From Linum tenue (Eukaryota > Streptophyta > Magnoliopsida > Malpighiales > Linaceae): a stretch of 64,000 bases of DNA. The DNA is taken from positions 56,594,449 to 56,658,448 of the forward strand of contig CAMGYJ010000011.1 in the NCBI GenBank assembly GCA_946122785.1. The letters are read 5' to 3'. Positions 26,245 to 38,500 of the stretch are shown one piece after another. The notes under the pieces are model-generated. The model worked only from the letters and a program-made list of their open reading frames with translations. It had not been told where the DNA came from and ran no database searches. Positions within the stretch are counted from its first letter, which is position 1, and every line of letters starts with the position of its first letter. The position numbers and the translations under genes were made by a program.

Positions 26245-28143
26245 GGTAGAGAAAGGAGGGACATATGATGAGTCGACATCTTTTGTTTATTGAGTGACCC
26301 ACTTTGAAATTTGGGGGGCAATTGGGTTGGCTTCTTTTTTCTCTTTTAGTGGAGTGGGAGAGTGGAGAGGCCAATAATCCAAAGTGGTGATGGTGTGGCT
26401 ATCTCAATTGCATTGGTGGTGCAATTGGCATGCACCGCCTTGGACTAGTGTAATGTTGATCATCATCATTTTGATGTTTGATATGCATGCTTAGATGTAA
26501 TAGATAATCATCTATGGTTTCACTTATCAAAATGGCTGGTAAAATGTGCTATGTGTAAGGTATATGCACGAGCCCATTGAACAAGTTGATTGATCTGGAG
26601 GTATTAGCAACAGAGACTAGACCGTTTTTGGAGTGATCGGTTAGATCAATCTCATAAGTTTTCAACCTTCCATTTTATCAAGACTCTTTCGAACGTGAAC
26701 ATTCATACCCAGTAAATTACACTTCTATCGTCCTGCTGTCGGACTAAAACTACATCCATGACTGATGCACATATCGTCTATCTGTCTTGCAAGAACATAG
26801 GTTAGCATGTTATTACATCGTCCTTCTATCATATCCATATAGTAGGTTTAGGGTACCGCATACCAATGGTGATAAAACGTTATATATACCTTGAAGTAGC
26901 CGAATTTTAGGGCATGATATTATATCTACTAACCCTGAAGGAGTAAGCACTAGCTAGTTCATAGTTCTCTAAAACATTAAATCCTACTGCATCTAGTATG
27001 CTGGATAAATGTCGACGAATCACAATCGCCCATCATAATTTATAATTAAATTAATATCAGGGTATAGAGGTTAGTGAATTATGATCTATCTTATATCATA
27101 CTTCAAAGTCCGATTCAATTGAAAATCTAAATAACGCTTTCTTACTCGACCAGATCATATAATAATATATTATATACGTCTGGATTCACTTTATTCCTTG
27201 ACGCGTTTATTCACTTTCTCCTTTGTTTCTGGCCTTTCTTTCTTTGTCGATTCTTCCTTGTAAGCTCCCACCAACGATCGAAAGTTTCTTCACGTTCACA
27301 TGAGCTTTTATGAGTTTACTAACTTTGCTATTGCCTCCTCCATTATTGGTTGTGGCTATCAGCATATTCATATCTATATTTATATGAAACAATTGACTAT
27401 GTCAATATTCGGATGCACAGGGGAAAGTTGGTTAATGATTATTATTTGCATGCATGAAAAGGATAATGAATTAATATATACTCTTGTGTTAATGGTGCTT
27501 CAACTTATTTTTCTATCTTAACTTGTATAATAGAATGTGAAGGAATTAGGAATGAAGTAAATAGGGTTCGCGAGTCGCGACTTCGTGTTGATAACTCGAA
27601 GAGTTAAGCCAAATTTTGCATGAAGTAGGTGTTTGAGCCTCGCCTTCAACGACAAAAGAATGTGAAATATTTGTCGAAGAAATATTTCAAGTATTGAATC
27701 TCGACAAATGACTCTTGATAATCACACCAGATGTGCGAAATGCTACGGGGTATGCATAATATATCAATCAAAAGCATTTTATAGTTGTAATATTGTTAAA
27801 AGATGCAGTAATTAATGAGATGCATTATTATATACATCTATTAGGTGGAAGAAGCTAGATATTTTATCCACACATTGAAAAATACAGAAATGTATTGCAT
27901 ATTAGTGGACTGTGACAAAGCCAAATGGACAGACATGTCTGACCCATTTTATAATTGGCTGAAGACCTAACATCGTGGGTATTCTCATATAGTATAAGCA
28001 CTCACCAATTTTCGAATGTGTTTCTCATGATGCTAAGAGAAATTTTCAAACTCCATATATATGAAGCTTCTGCTCCTTCTCATAATAAGTTTCTTTTTTT
28101 GTGGTCATAGATGATAGATAAAATGTATGAGAACAACGAGCAA
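26245..28143. other. AT-rich intergenic region
   Basis: Upstream of the peroxidase TATA box there is no gene and no element with boundaries I can place. Short TA-rich tracts are scattered through it. Confidence 0.4.
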
Positions 28144-28640
28144 CTAAACTTGACAGTTGATAAATAGTCGAACTGTCGATGAAAGGGCGTTGTTAGTCAC
28201 TAAATGTACAACCATGTTAAACCGGTAAGGAGTAAGAGTGAACGAGAAATTTAGAAAGATTATGGACTGCCAACAACGGGATGTCCATAAACGCCAACAA
28301 GAGTAACATTGGAGACAATCCAAAAACAAAGTATGTCAACCGTCAACATGACCAAGAGGAGAGAGCCTAACCCTAATCCTAAACCAACCAGCTCCCATAA
28401 TTCCGTAGCTACACGACAATTTATGACGAGAATGAGTAATGAATTCTGTATCGTCATAACAAATGAATACGTACTGTCAGTGACCAATGTTTTAGTCAAT
28501 AGCATCGCCCGAATCGAGAGGAAACTCTGCACCATTTGCCAACAAAAAAAAACCTTCAATTTGTAAGATAAGGGAAGATTCCACAAGCATTTCCAGAATC
28601 TTAAATCAAACGGCAAAAGGAGCTGGCGGATGGAGTCGAT
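28144..28640 (-). pseudogene. Degenerate LINE fragment (zf-RVT region)
   Basis: The minus strand reads FWKCLWNLPLSYKLKVFFCW, then LSIRAMLLTKTLVTDSTYSF and RVATELWELV. This follows the pattern of the zinc-binding region after the reverse transcriptase in plant LINEs (trp-lys-x-x-trp-x-leu-pro start, thr-glu-leu-trp end), but the zinc-ligand cysteines are largely lost. No reverse transcriptase or intact tail is seen, so boundaries are approximate. Confidence 0.5.
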
Positions 28641-29656
28641 TTAGTTCTCAAGTTAGGCAAGCATGATTTTCATCCAAAAAAGATAAGCAAGCATGATCGA
28701 GTGGATAGGTATGTTCTCATTTTTCCTTTCCAACATGTCACACTTATCATGGTAGTGTAAGTTGTAACTCCACCCCCAATCCATGTTAGGATTGAAAGAG
28801 CCTGAGATCAGAGCCATTCCAATTTCCAGGTCAATTGACTCTCTTTGCTCTAACTTCATGTCCTTCAATTTAAGCTACTGTGACCACAATTTTTGTAACG
28901 ACGTGGGTAAGGTAAGATCTATACATAGACTTCTTCGAACAACTCGAATTATTCATACCAGTTGATTTATGACCCACTTGCCTATCTTGACAAAGAAGAG
29001 TCGCCATGTCAAGGGACAGCAGCAACTGCCCACAGCCAATTCCAACGACCTTTTCCTCGAAATCATATCCTAAACCTAAAATCCTTTGCTTGACTGCGAA
29101 TCAACTATCATGGGATTGCTTTTGCTCCACGGAACCTTCAAGCAAAAGCAACCTCCAAGAGTGAACTCTCCCACACCCTGAAAGCCTTCCAACCAAAAGC
29201 TTTATCAATGGTGGGGAATCTAACATCATGTTCTTATAGCCTAAAAGTAGAAAGGAAATCATCTCCAAATTGCATTCCCAAACCCATCTCCCAATAAACT
29301 AGACTCTGGCAAAAAGACATTCTGCAGACACCCTCAGTACAATACCAGAATCAACTATAAACAGTCAAATCAAAACTTAGCACAAATTTGATGCATACAA
29401 AAGAAATAGTATATATTGGTTATACTAAACTGAGATACTGCCATACTGGTTTGGTTCCTTCCACTTTCTAGCACTTTACACATCTCTCTTCTGTGTTAGT
29501 ATCATATAATTTCCATCATTCTCTAACTCCATGCACAAAAGCTCTGCATGAAACATATTGGGTAGCTACTCAAAACAATCAAAAACTCAAACAAAGCAAA
29601 TTACATAACAAGACTGAGACATCCTGTAAACTGTTCTGCAGCTTCTTGTTTCACTA
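28641..29656. other. Intergenic, SPX 3' flank
   Basis: No supportable gene. The last 100 bases or so are probably SPX 3' UTR. The middle may hold further LINE-derived sequence but no frame is kept. Confidence 0.35.
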
Positions 29657-31150
29657 CTACTTGGCCACTTGCTCCAAGATGGCAACTTTGTTCCAAGGCT
29701 CCTCCAACCCACCACTCACCTGAATCGGCGGCAGCGAGAACACGCTCACCGTGGAGCTCCTGCTGCGAATCTCCTTCAGGATCCTCAGCGCGGACATCGA
29801 GCTCTTCATGTACAGGCTCTGCATCTGCTCGATCTCTGCCAGTTCCTTGGGGAGCACGTTAAGCACCCCGTCCTCAACATTGCTTGCAGCAGCAGCAGCT
29901 GCTGAGGTCGAAGGACCTGCATCGTCCCCATCTTCATCGCTCGAATTACCCCGGCTTGATGCCCCCAATGCTCCCAATTTGACGGGGAAGAAGCGATCGA
30001 GCATCGTCTCGCACTCCTTCACTAGCTTGTTCAGCAAGTCTGTGGTGAAGAAGGGCTCCTGCAGGACCTTCTGGATGAATGGCAGCCGGATTAGTGCACC
30101 GGTTCGCTTGTCGTACTTCTTCAGTATCTTTGCCAGTCCTGTTTCGATGGATCGCTCGCCGCAATTAGAACCCCCGGAAAAAAAATGGCGATTGAATCAC
30201 AGGGTTGAGCTATCTGGAGGATTCAGATTTCATTGTTCATTACCTGTGTAGTTAAGGGCGCTGTAGTTCTCGAGCAGAACCATCTCTCCGTGGAAATCGA
30301 CAATCTCTTTGCGAATCTTCATGATCTCGTCGTTCGAGTCCTTCGCTCTTGCAACGGAGTCTTGCAGCTCCTGATTCACGATGAAAAGCTTCAACCAGTC
30401 AATTTCTACAGCAGATTATAAGTACTCAATTTTCAGTTCATCCTAGTACAGTCTAGAGGGGGAAAAAATGAAAAATACAGGTATGAAAATGTAGCTCATT
30501 TTACTTATGGGGGCCAAAAGGGAAATATGCCGCGGGACTGATCCGAAAGGAATATATAAATGTGACTGTGAGTGGTGGCCAGTGCCCAGTTGTTTAGCCA
30601 AAAGTTGACACAAAAAATGAAAAAGAGAATAAAACGCGCCACGTGGCAATTAAGTATTGGTTTCTGATTAAACTGACCGTCACAGTAACTCTCTCACGGT
30701 CCACTCTCTCCCTCAATACGACAGCGTTTCAAACCTTCAGACTAAAACTCTGCTCGCCGCCGGCGAAAACAGAGTATTCACCGGGAGCCAAACAGATCGA
30801 GATACCGTCACCGGAGAAAACAGAGATGGCGGAGGGAAAAAAAAATCGGGGGCTTTGTGTCTTATTATTACCTTCAATCTGATGATGTACTCTTCCTCTT
30901 TCTCGACGAAGAAGGAATTGAACTTCTCGAGCTCGTCCTCCAAAAGCTTGATGAAATCGATCTCCTCCTCGGACACGCCGCCGTCCATTCTCGGCCGCTT
31001 GGCGGGCCTATCTCCTGGGCCGTCGCCGGCCCTGTTGTTGGGCTCGATGAGCTTCAATTTCTTTTTTAGCTCCTTGTAGGAGAGGAACTTGTCCCTCCAC
31101 TCGGGCAGAGTCTCGTCGATCTGGGTGCTGAGGCTTTTGCCGAACTTCAT
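29657..31150 (-). CDS. SPX domain-containing protein (SPX1/SPX2 type)
   Basis: Three exons, 30872-31150, 30244-30370 and 29657-30138, give 295 residues. The protein starts MKFGKSLSTQIDETLPEWRD, then FLSYKELKKKLK, the canonical SPX N-terminal helices with the lysine cluster that contacts inositol pyrophosphates. The three-part SPX domain spans about residues 1-165 and ends in LIRLPFIQKVLQEPFFTTDL and the ECETMLDRFFP region. No EXS, RING or MFS domain follows, so it is the SPX-only class. Stand-alone SPX proteins bind PHR transcription factors when phosphate is ample and hold back the phosphate-starvation response. The C-terminal tail is Ser/Ala-rich. Two P1BS sites upstream suggest PHR feedback. 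Confidence 0.92.
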
Positions 31151-31296
31151 CGTTACAGAGTCTGTTTCGCCGGAGAGGAAATGGGAAAGGCAATTAAAGA
31201 AGAGGGGAGAAATGGGGGGAGAAGAAAAGGAAGGAAGGGGGATAGTTATAAGTGCTGTTGGTGGGAAGAAGAAACAGGGGAGGAGCAGAGGGGGGA

Positions 31297-31304
31297 GAAT
31301 ATTC
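31297..31304. promoter_or_regulatory. P1BS site (PHR1-binding, GAATATTC)
   Basis: The palindrome GAATATTC fits GNATATNC, the binding site of PHR1-type factors, and lies 147 bases upstream of the SPX start codon. SPX1/2 genes are known phosphate-starvation targets of PHR1, so the site is plausibly functional. Confidence 0.6.
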
Positions 31305-31440
31305 GAAGGTAATATCCAATTTTTTTTCTTGTGAAAGGGTATATCTTTTGGTTTTATTCCCTGCTCTGAGGAGGAAAGACGGTCCCAACTGCGCACCACA
31401 GAAGTAATTCTTATTTTTTATTTTAATTTTAGATAAATCA

Positions 31441-31480
31441 GTGGCGGTGGCGGTGGTGGTGGTGACGACAGAGAGAGAGA
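31441..31480. repeat. GGT-rich and GA-rich simple sequence
   Basis: Imperfect GGCGGT/GGT triplets run directly into a GA dinucleotide stretch, in the distal SPX promoter. Confidence 0.6.
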
Positions 31481-31586
31481 GAGGTGATCGGCGGAGATGG
31501 AAAGGGGTGGAGCCAACAGATTGTTACGCGGCGGCGGTGAATCTCGAGGCGGACGGATTCGGCATAATTCCAAATTGCCTTTCGAC

Positions 31587-31594
31587 GAATATTC
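31587..31594. promoter_or_regulatory. Second P1BS site (GAATATTC)
   Basis: An identical palindrome 437 bases upstream of the SPX start. A chance match is possible, but two copies in under 450 bases strengthen the case. Confidence 0.45.
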
Positions 31595-32489
31595 CCTGCT
31601 TCGTTTCCCTCTGCAATTTCCGTTACTAACCCCGTTGGCAGGTCAACTTGTTTCAATTGGACCGCTTCTCCTCCACATTACGTTCCGTTACAATTCGCTT
31701 TTTGTTCGTTCGGTCCTCAATTGTTGTATCGGGGTTGATGAAGATCGGACGAATAACGATTATGGTCGTTCGTGATAATTCGAGAGTTTGGAAATTTTTT
31801 AGTCGTTCGTTAAACTTAAAAAAGGAAGGGATCGACGAAGAAGAAGAAGTTGGTTTGACTTAAAAGTATTAACCACATGTTCAATCATGATGATAGGTGA
31901 TTCATCGTGTGTGTATATATATTTGCTTAGTCGATGCGCTTTCTGATAAATGTGAGTTTTGCTAGTTTTCATAATGAAACATAAGGAGATTCAACGAAAT
32001 GATGAATCTCACATCGCATCGCACAATAGTTAACTACTATTGTTAGCAGTGTACGCGACGATCTTCGTCATTGAATATACACAGACTTTGTTCGATCATA
32101 GCCGATTCGTGTGCATTCGACGATCAACGATCACTGCACTTCACACGATCCGACGGTGGCAATGATCTCCAATTCTCCATGTTTGGCGAAACATACGGTG
32201 CAAAACCTAGTCCTCCACATCAATCATTTGGTAGCTATAGATGGAAAGAGAGTATGCAACAAATCAGATTTCAGTGGGTTTCCAACAAGGTAGGTAAGAC
32301 AGTTGTCTGTCGATGCTTTTTTTGGATTTGCTTTGCCCGGAGCTTTGGAGGAGGGAGGAGCGGATAAGGAAGGAGATTCGCATCTTCGGAATGGGATATT
32401 CTTTCGCTTTGTGAAGGAATCTACTCTTGTCTCTTTGGCATCTTTTTTCTTGGCATAGTAACAGGCTAACAGGCAATAGCTAACAAGTC
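31595..32489. other. Intergenic upstream of SPX gene
   Basis: No coding or element structure seen. Short open frames (for example 32071-32367) do not resemble a known family. Confidence 0.4.
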
Positions 32490-32497
32490 CTTGTTTT

Positions 32498-33203
32498 TAG
32501 GGATGGTAATGAGTCGGGTTAGGGCGGGTTTTGTCAAATCCAAACCCAAATCCAAACTCATGGGTTTATCCACCAAAAAAATCCGGGGTAAAACCCGTTG
32601 GATTTGAAAAACTCAAACCCAACCCAACCCAACCCGTTGGATATCCGCGGGTTCATGGGTACCCGTGGGTTTTTGTGATAAAAAAAATTTACAATAATAA
32701 GTTTCTTTCAAAATAAAAGTTTAACATCAATTTTCTCATACAAATTAATCATACAAAAACACCAATTTAGAGCATACAAGCAAACCGCAAATGATTAATA
32801 CAAATTGTTCAAAATTAAAGATAAACATCTATAAACAGTAAGATTAATTGAAAACTTCTTCCTTGTCAACTAAGTTGCTTCACTCTCCACTTTATAATAT
32901 CAACTTCATTCTAAACAATTAGAAAGAACAAATTATACATGTCTCCACAAACATAAAGAATATTAGTTGTTTAAGGACGATATATTATTTGGAATATTAA
33001 ATATACCGAGAAAGTAATTATATGTGTGTGGGCGGGTACCCATGGGGTGGGTTTACCTAAACCCAAACCCAACCCGACCTGGTGAATAGTGTAGCGGGTT
33101 TAAACCCGAACCCGACCCAAAACCCGTCAACACGGGTTTTACCCGCGTTGACCGGGTTGGGTCGGGTGGGTACCCGTGGGTTCGGGTTTTGTTGCCATCC
33201 CTA
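32498..33203. mobile_element. hAT-like non-autonomous transposon, 706 bp
   Basis: The ends are inverted: left TAGGGATGGTAA and right TTGCCATCCCTA. The flanks repeat CTTGTTTT (32490-32497) and CTTGTTTC (33204-33211), an 8-bp target duplication with one change, as made by hAT transposases. Subterminal regions are crowded with GGGTT/AACCC motifs in both orientations. The interior is AT-rich and non-coding. Confidence 0.8.
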
Positions 33204-33211
33204 CTTGTTTC

Positions 33212-34402
33212 CTCCCTTCTCTTCCCACTTCTCGTGTCTATAGTATTTAGAAGTTACTCGTAGAGGTGTACAAAACCGGACCTGAAAGGCACGGTCCAAA
33301 AGTAAAATAAAATTTGAGGATTGAAACCGATGATACGATCGACCATATTTTCATTAGTGTTCAATGTCATGTCGGAATCAGAAATCGAGAATACAAGAAA
33401 GTAAGGAATACACAAATTTATGTGGTTTATTACCACGATGCGTGTTAGCTGATCTGCCGGTTGGAGAGACCAGTTTCACTATACTTTGAGAAGATACATA
33501 TTACAGAGAGATGAGAAGATCGATATACATAGCACATTGTCCATATGGTCTTATCCTAATCCAACCCGGAAAGGAAAAGATACAAATATCCATAACATAA
33601 TACTTGTATAAGTCCGTACACCATGACTTTCAGTCGATGATAGATAATTTGTCTTTGAGTTATGCATAATTAATATTTATAAGAATAAAAAAAAAGGGAC
33701 TGTTTTATATTCAATACGACTTGAACATATCCAAATACCAATTTGAATCGATTATGTTACAAACCAACGTCCATGACACACCCTAGCTCCTTCTAGCTAA
33801 GATACCATTTTCCCGGCCCTCTTGTTCTGGTTGTGTTTCTTGTTTTGGTTCCTTCACCGAAATGTTAAATTTGCTCAAACAAGTCAGTTAGTTTTCTTTA
33901 AGTGGTGCTGAAGAAAACGAGACTAGCTAGATGACTTTAAAGCTTAGTTCGATATCATAGGACAATGAGGTGTTATGTTGTTTCTTAGTTCGTAATTGCC
34001 TGCATAGATTCCCAGCTTAGGGGAAACGAGGCTCGTCACTACATGTTTTGGCGTCTAAGTTGCCGATTTGTAGGATCATGTTGACGTTGTTGCCCACGGG
34101 ACGACCATTTCTTTCGGATTTTCCAATGTTTTCGTACTAACTAGAATAATGTCGGCATTTGAAAGATGATGAAGAAGAAGACGACGAAGGAGAAGAAGAA
34201 CAAGTGACAATAACAGTGCAAGAATTCATGACCAATTGATCACGAGTTGGGTTGTCTAGAATGATGAAAGGCCGCAGGAATAAGTTGATTTATAGTACGA
34301 ACACATGATTTTGATTTTTTTTTTTTTTTGGTGTAATGATTTTTTAAAATTATGATAATGAAGTCGATGATTTTATCTTTTTCGATAATTTATTTATTGG
34401 TT
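33212..34402. other. Intergenic, possible old LTR debris
   Basis: Around 33360-33640 the text loosely resembles plant LTR sequence, but no ends can be placed. The rest is AT-rich with nothing supportable. Confidence 0.3.
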
Positions 34403-34407
34403 ATATT

Positions 34408-35129
34408 TGTTGGGAAAACTTGTTCACGCGTATACTATTTTCTTGCAACACAAGCAAACACATAAGATTAAGAAAAACATGCAAAGACATATGCAAGCGT
34501 CCTAGCCGATAGAATTCACTATCTCTCCTTAAAGAATCTTATTCCCCTCAAGTACCCAAGGTTGTGGAATGATTCCTCCCAAGATAGAAAGGACGTACCT
34601 TTTCCGGCGTAGCGGTACCTCAAACCCCGGAAACCATTGAACGCAGCGAAACGGCGAGAACCACACTTGACTCTATTTTCTCTTTGAAAAGGAATGCAGA
34701 AAAACTAGTTTTGGATTTTGGCAGAGTTTCAGTATCGGGAAAAATCCATGTAAAACTCGTAGTTAAAACAAGAGGGGGTATGGTGCTATTTATAGAAAAT
34801 GAAGGGATGCATTGAAGGGAGGCAACTCTTCATATGGGTGGTTACACCCCAACCATTGCATTAGTTCGTTTAAAATATTTCAACCATTGCATTGGTTCGG
34901 CCTCATGGAAGTTGGACCGGTTTGGTTATTCCAACCGCCACATCGGTTCGGTTCAATTTGGTTTGGTCCATTTGGTTACACAAACCAATTTAACCAATTA
35001 ATCACATATTACATCAAATCGATCGAATTCGAGGCCGTGCCTTCCCACATCTTACCAACATGGTACTTCAAGAGACTCTCTTGAAACTTTCCCCTTTTAT
35101 TTCCATTCACACCACTAAAAATCCCAACA
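34408..35129. mobile_element. Solo LTR (Copia-like ends), 722 bp
   Basis: It starts TGTTGGGA and ends TCCCAACA, the TG...CA inverted ends of plant Copia-type LTRs. The 5 bases on each side are identical, ATATT (34403-34407 and 35130-35134), a perfect target duplication. There is no primer-binding site, polyprotein or second LTR, so this is a solo LTR from recombination between the two LTRs of one element. Orientation is not assigned. Confidence 0.85.
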
Positions 35130-35134
35130 ATATT

Positions 35135-35457
35135 ATTGTATTGGAATATTGCTCTGTTATACTATTAAATAAATAATTGTGTATTGACAACCATACCAGT
35201 ATGAGATATATAAACTAATAATGAAAATATATGTATCGATTAGTATGAGTATAACAAGAACAAACTGATATATCGGTATCAGTGGCGGAGCCACTTAGAT
35301 TCAACGGAGCTCTTTTGCACCACTTTGGCACAAAAAATATAATAATAAAACTTTCTTTTATAAGGTTTTGAATTAAATATAAGATCTCTATACTATTGTA
35401 AATAGTTTTACGAAAAAATAATATTTTGCAATCTCCATTTAACTTCCGGTTAATAAC
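35135..35457. other. AT-rich spacer between solo LTR and LINE
   Basis: AT-rich, no features seen. Confidence 0.4.
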
Positions 35458-35470
35458 TTAATATACTATG
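35458..35470. repeat. LINE target-site duplication, 3' copy
   Basis: TTAATATACTATG directly abuts the poly(T) (poly(A) of the minus-strand LINE). The same 13 bases recur at 41818-41830. Confidence 0.85.
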
Positions 35471-35557
35471 TTTTTTTTTTTTGCATTAAGGGAGGCCAAA
35501 GCCAAGAAGAAGAGCAATTACAACAGGCGAGAGGAGGGCAGAAAGGAGAAAAGGAGG

Positions 35558-38500
35558 CTATCTATTTGTTTGCACCACAATCCTGCGCTCAAAAGAGACC
35601 CTCTGATTGTCCTCCTGCAGAATACGACACAGATCTCTGGGCGGGTCCACAAGCTCTCGCATACCGTAGGGATAGACGAGACTGTGCTTCGAGAGCCAGT
35701 CCGCGGCTCTATTCCCTTCCCGGTATGTGTGAACAATGTTGACCAACCAATCCTGAGCCATACGCCGCCGTATCGACATAAGCAGGCAGGCGTAAGGGTG
35801 AATGGGATCCTGCCGATCTTTAATCAACTGGATAGCTAAAAGAGAGTCCGACTCGATGATTAAATTCGTGCACCTGTGTCTCCAAGCAATATCCAAACCA
35901 TACCGAATAGCCCACAGCTCAGCCAGAGCCGCCGAGGCCTCCCCAATCTTAGCCACAAACCCGGCTATCCACCGACCCTGATCATCCCTAATCAACCCTC
36001 CAGCTCCTGCAATCCCGGGATTACCTGCCGAAGCCCCATCTACATTAAGCTTCAGCCAACCCCTTGAAGGGGCAAGCCACCTAATGCTCTCTGTTCTTCT
36101 ATCTTGGATCGTTCTAGGTTTACCTGGAGAGATTGAGGGGGCATTCCACGCCTTATGCCAAAGGCTTATCCTGTGCGCAATCGAGTGGCTCAGAGACAGT
36201 GCAGACAGAGTAGCAGCCGTCCCTTTGAAGCAGCCCGTGCACCTGTTCTTCCACAAACACCAAATCGCTATGCTGAAAAAAGCATTCCAGCTAACACCTG
36301 ACTCCATGGTGTCCTCCTTAAGGAGATTCTTCTGCAACCAGTCTCCAATGGGCGCTGAGAAGAAAGCATGCTGCTCAGGTGCCGACACATGCCTACTCCA
36401 AAAGAAGGCAGCAGGAGGGCAATCTCGGAGGACATGGCACACAGACTCAGCAACATCTTCACAGCGGTAGCAGGAGGAGGACAGAGAGCACCTTCTAGAG
36501 AATCTCAACTGGTTCGTCGCAATCTTGCCCAAGCAAACTAGCCAGACAAAGCATCGCACTCTTTCCGGGACCGGGAGCTGCCAGACCTGCTTCCACAAAT
36601 GCTGCCGAGAATCATAACGAGGCGGGGCAGCCAAGAGGTAGGCTGATTTCGTAGTGAAACAGCCATTAGTAGACCCCGTCCAGAAGATCGTGTCCTTCTC
36701 GGTGGATAGAGGGTCAACGGCTATCGCGGTCATCTTCTGCAGAACCTCCGCTGGCAGCCAGGAGGCCAACCGCTCCACATCCCAAGTACCGTCTTCTCCA
36801 AGGTAATCAGCAACCGAATCCGACATCATTTCGCTTGGAACCGGTTGAAGAGCCATCTCCACGAGCGGGACCTGCATCAACCAAAGATCACACCAAAACT
36901 TAGTGTCTTTCCCGCTGTGAATATTCCACCCACAGCCTTGCTGCAGTAAGCTAGAAGCTTTAGTAAAGCTTCTCCAGGCAAAGGAACTTCCCTGACTCTG
37001 GCGAAACATATCCAATCCTTCCCGCTGTCGCCCGTACTTGGCACGAAAGAGCTGCGTCCAGAGGGAACTCTTTTCCTGCAGCAAGCGCCAGCCCCCTTTA
37101 GCCAGGAGAGCCAGATTTGTTTGTCTCAAGGGTCGCAAACCTGCCCCCCCTTGATTCTTTGGCTCAGTAAGCTTCTCCCAGGCCACCAGGTGCATCCTTC
37201 CTTGCTGCTCTCTCTCTCCCCAGATAAAGTCCCTGTTGATCTTATCAATAGATTTACAAACGTTCATAGGGATAAGTTCAGTTTGCATAGGGTAAGTAGG
37301 AATGGCTAGAGACACAGATCGCGCAACCGTTAGCCTCGCAGCAAGGGAGAGCCGCCTAGACTTCCAAGGAGCAAGCTTCTTTTGAATTTGAAGAACTAGG
37401 GGCTGGTATCTACTCTTTGTGATCCTCCCATGAATCGCTTGCACACCCAGATAGCGCCCCAAGTTAAGAGTCAAAGGAATGCCAGCCCTGTCACTTAACC
37501 GCTGAGCTCGAAGCTGGCCAATGTTCGGTGAGACATACAGCAAGGATTTACTGAAGTTCACTCTTTGGCCAGAACTAGTACAAAACTCGTCCAAGCATTC
37601 CTTGATAATCCGAACTTGAGAGCCTTCCGCCTCGGCAAAAAGAATAAGGTCATCTGCAAAAAAAAGATGAGTTAGTGCCGGGCCCCCTGGCGACAACCTG
37701 ACAGGTTTCCATAGCTTCTCCTGGACAGCCCGGTCTATTCTGTGAGAGAGGCGTTCCATACAAAGAACAAAAAGATAGGGTGAGAGAGGGTCTCCCTGTC
37801 TAACTCCTCGGGTCGGTGAGATGGGCTGCAAGAGATCCCCGTTCCAACGGATGCGCATAGCATTCTTCTCAACACAGTACATGATGCAGCGAATCCAGGA
37901 GCTCGGGAGGCCAACTTCAATGAGAGTATCCCGAAGAAAGTCCCATCTGAGTCTGTCATAAGCCTTCTCAAGGTCAATTTTCATTACCAACCCTCCTTTC
38001 TTGCCTCGGCGCTTTCTCATGGAGTGGAGAAATTCCTGAACAATAAGGATATTATCTGTCGTCTGCCGGCCAGGAATAAAGCTGCTCTGACGAGGAGAGA
38101 CCAGGGTGCTCATAACAGTCTTCAGCCTGCTAGTCATAGCTTTAGTGATGGCCTTGAGGCTGACGTTATTAAGAGAGATCGGCCGGAGTTGCCCAACAGT
38201 CTCGGGGTTCTCTATTTTTGGGATGAGTACCACTGTAGATGCAAAGACCTCGTCAGGTAGCTCCCCTCCCTCAAAAAATGAGATGGCCATGTCAGTAAGG
38301 GATTTCCCCACCGTCCTCCAAGCGTGCTGGTAGAAGATGGCTTGAAAACCATCCGGACCCGGGGCCTGCAGCGGTTTCATATCAAAGACAGCTTGGTGAA
38401 CATCTTGGATAGTGAAAGGCCGAAGAAGCTGATTAAGTTCTGCAGGGCTGAGATGAGGGAAGACTCCTCGAGGCATCAAATCACTATAGTTTGTGTTATC

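Noticed and set aside
29751..30251. 166-codon frame on the plus strand
   Set aside because: Antisense to SPX exon 3, Ser-rich from reverse-reading Ala/Glu codons. Not a gene.
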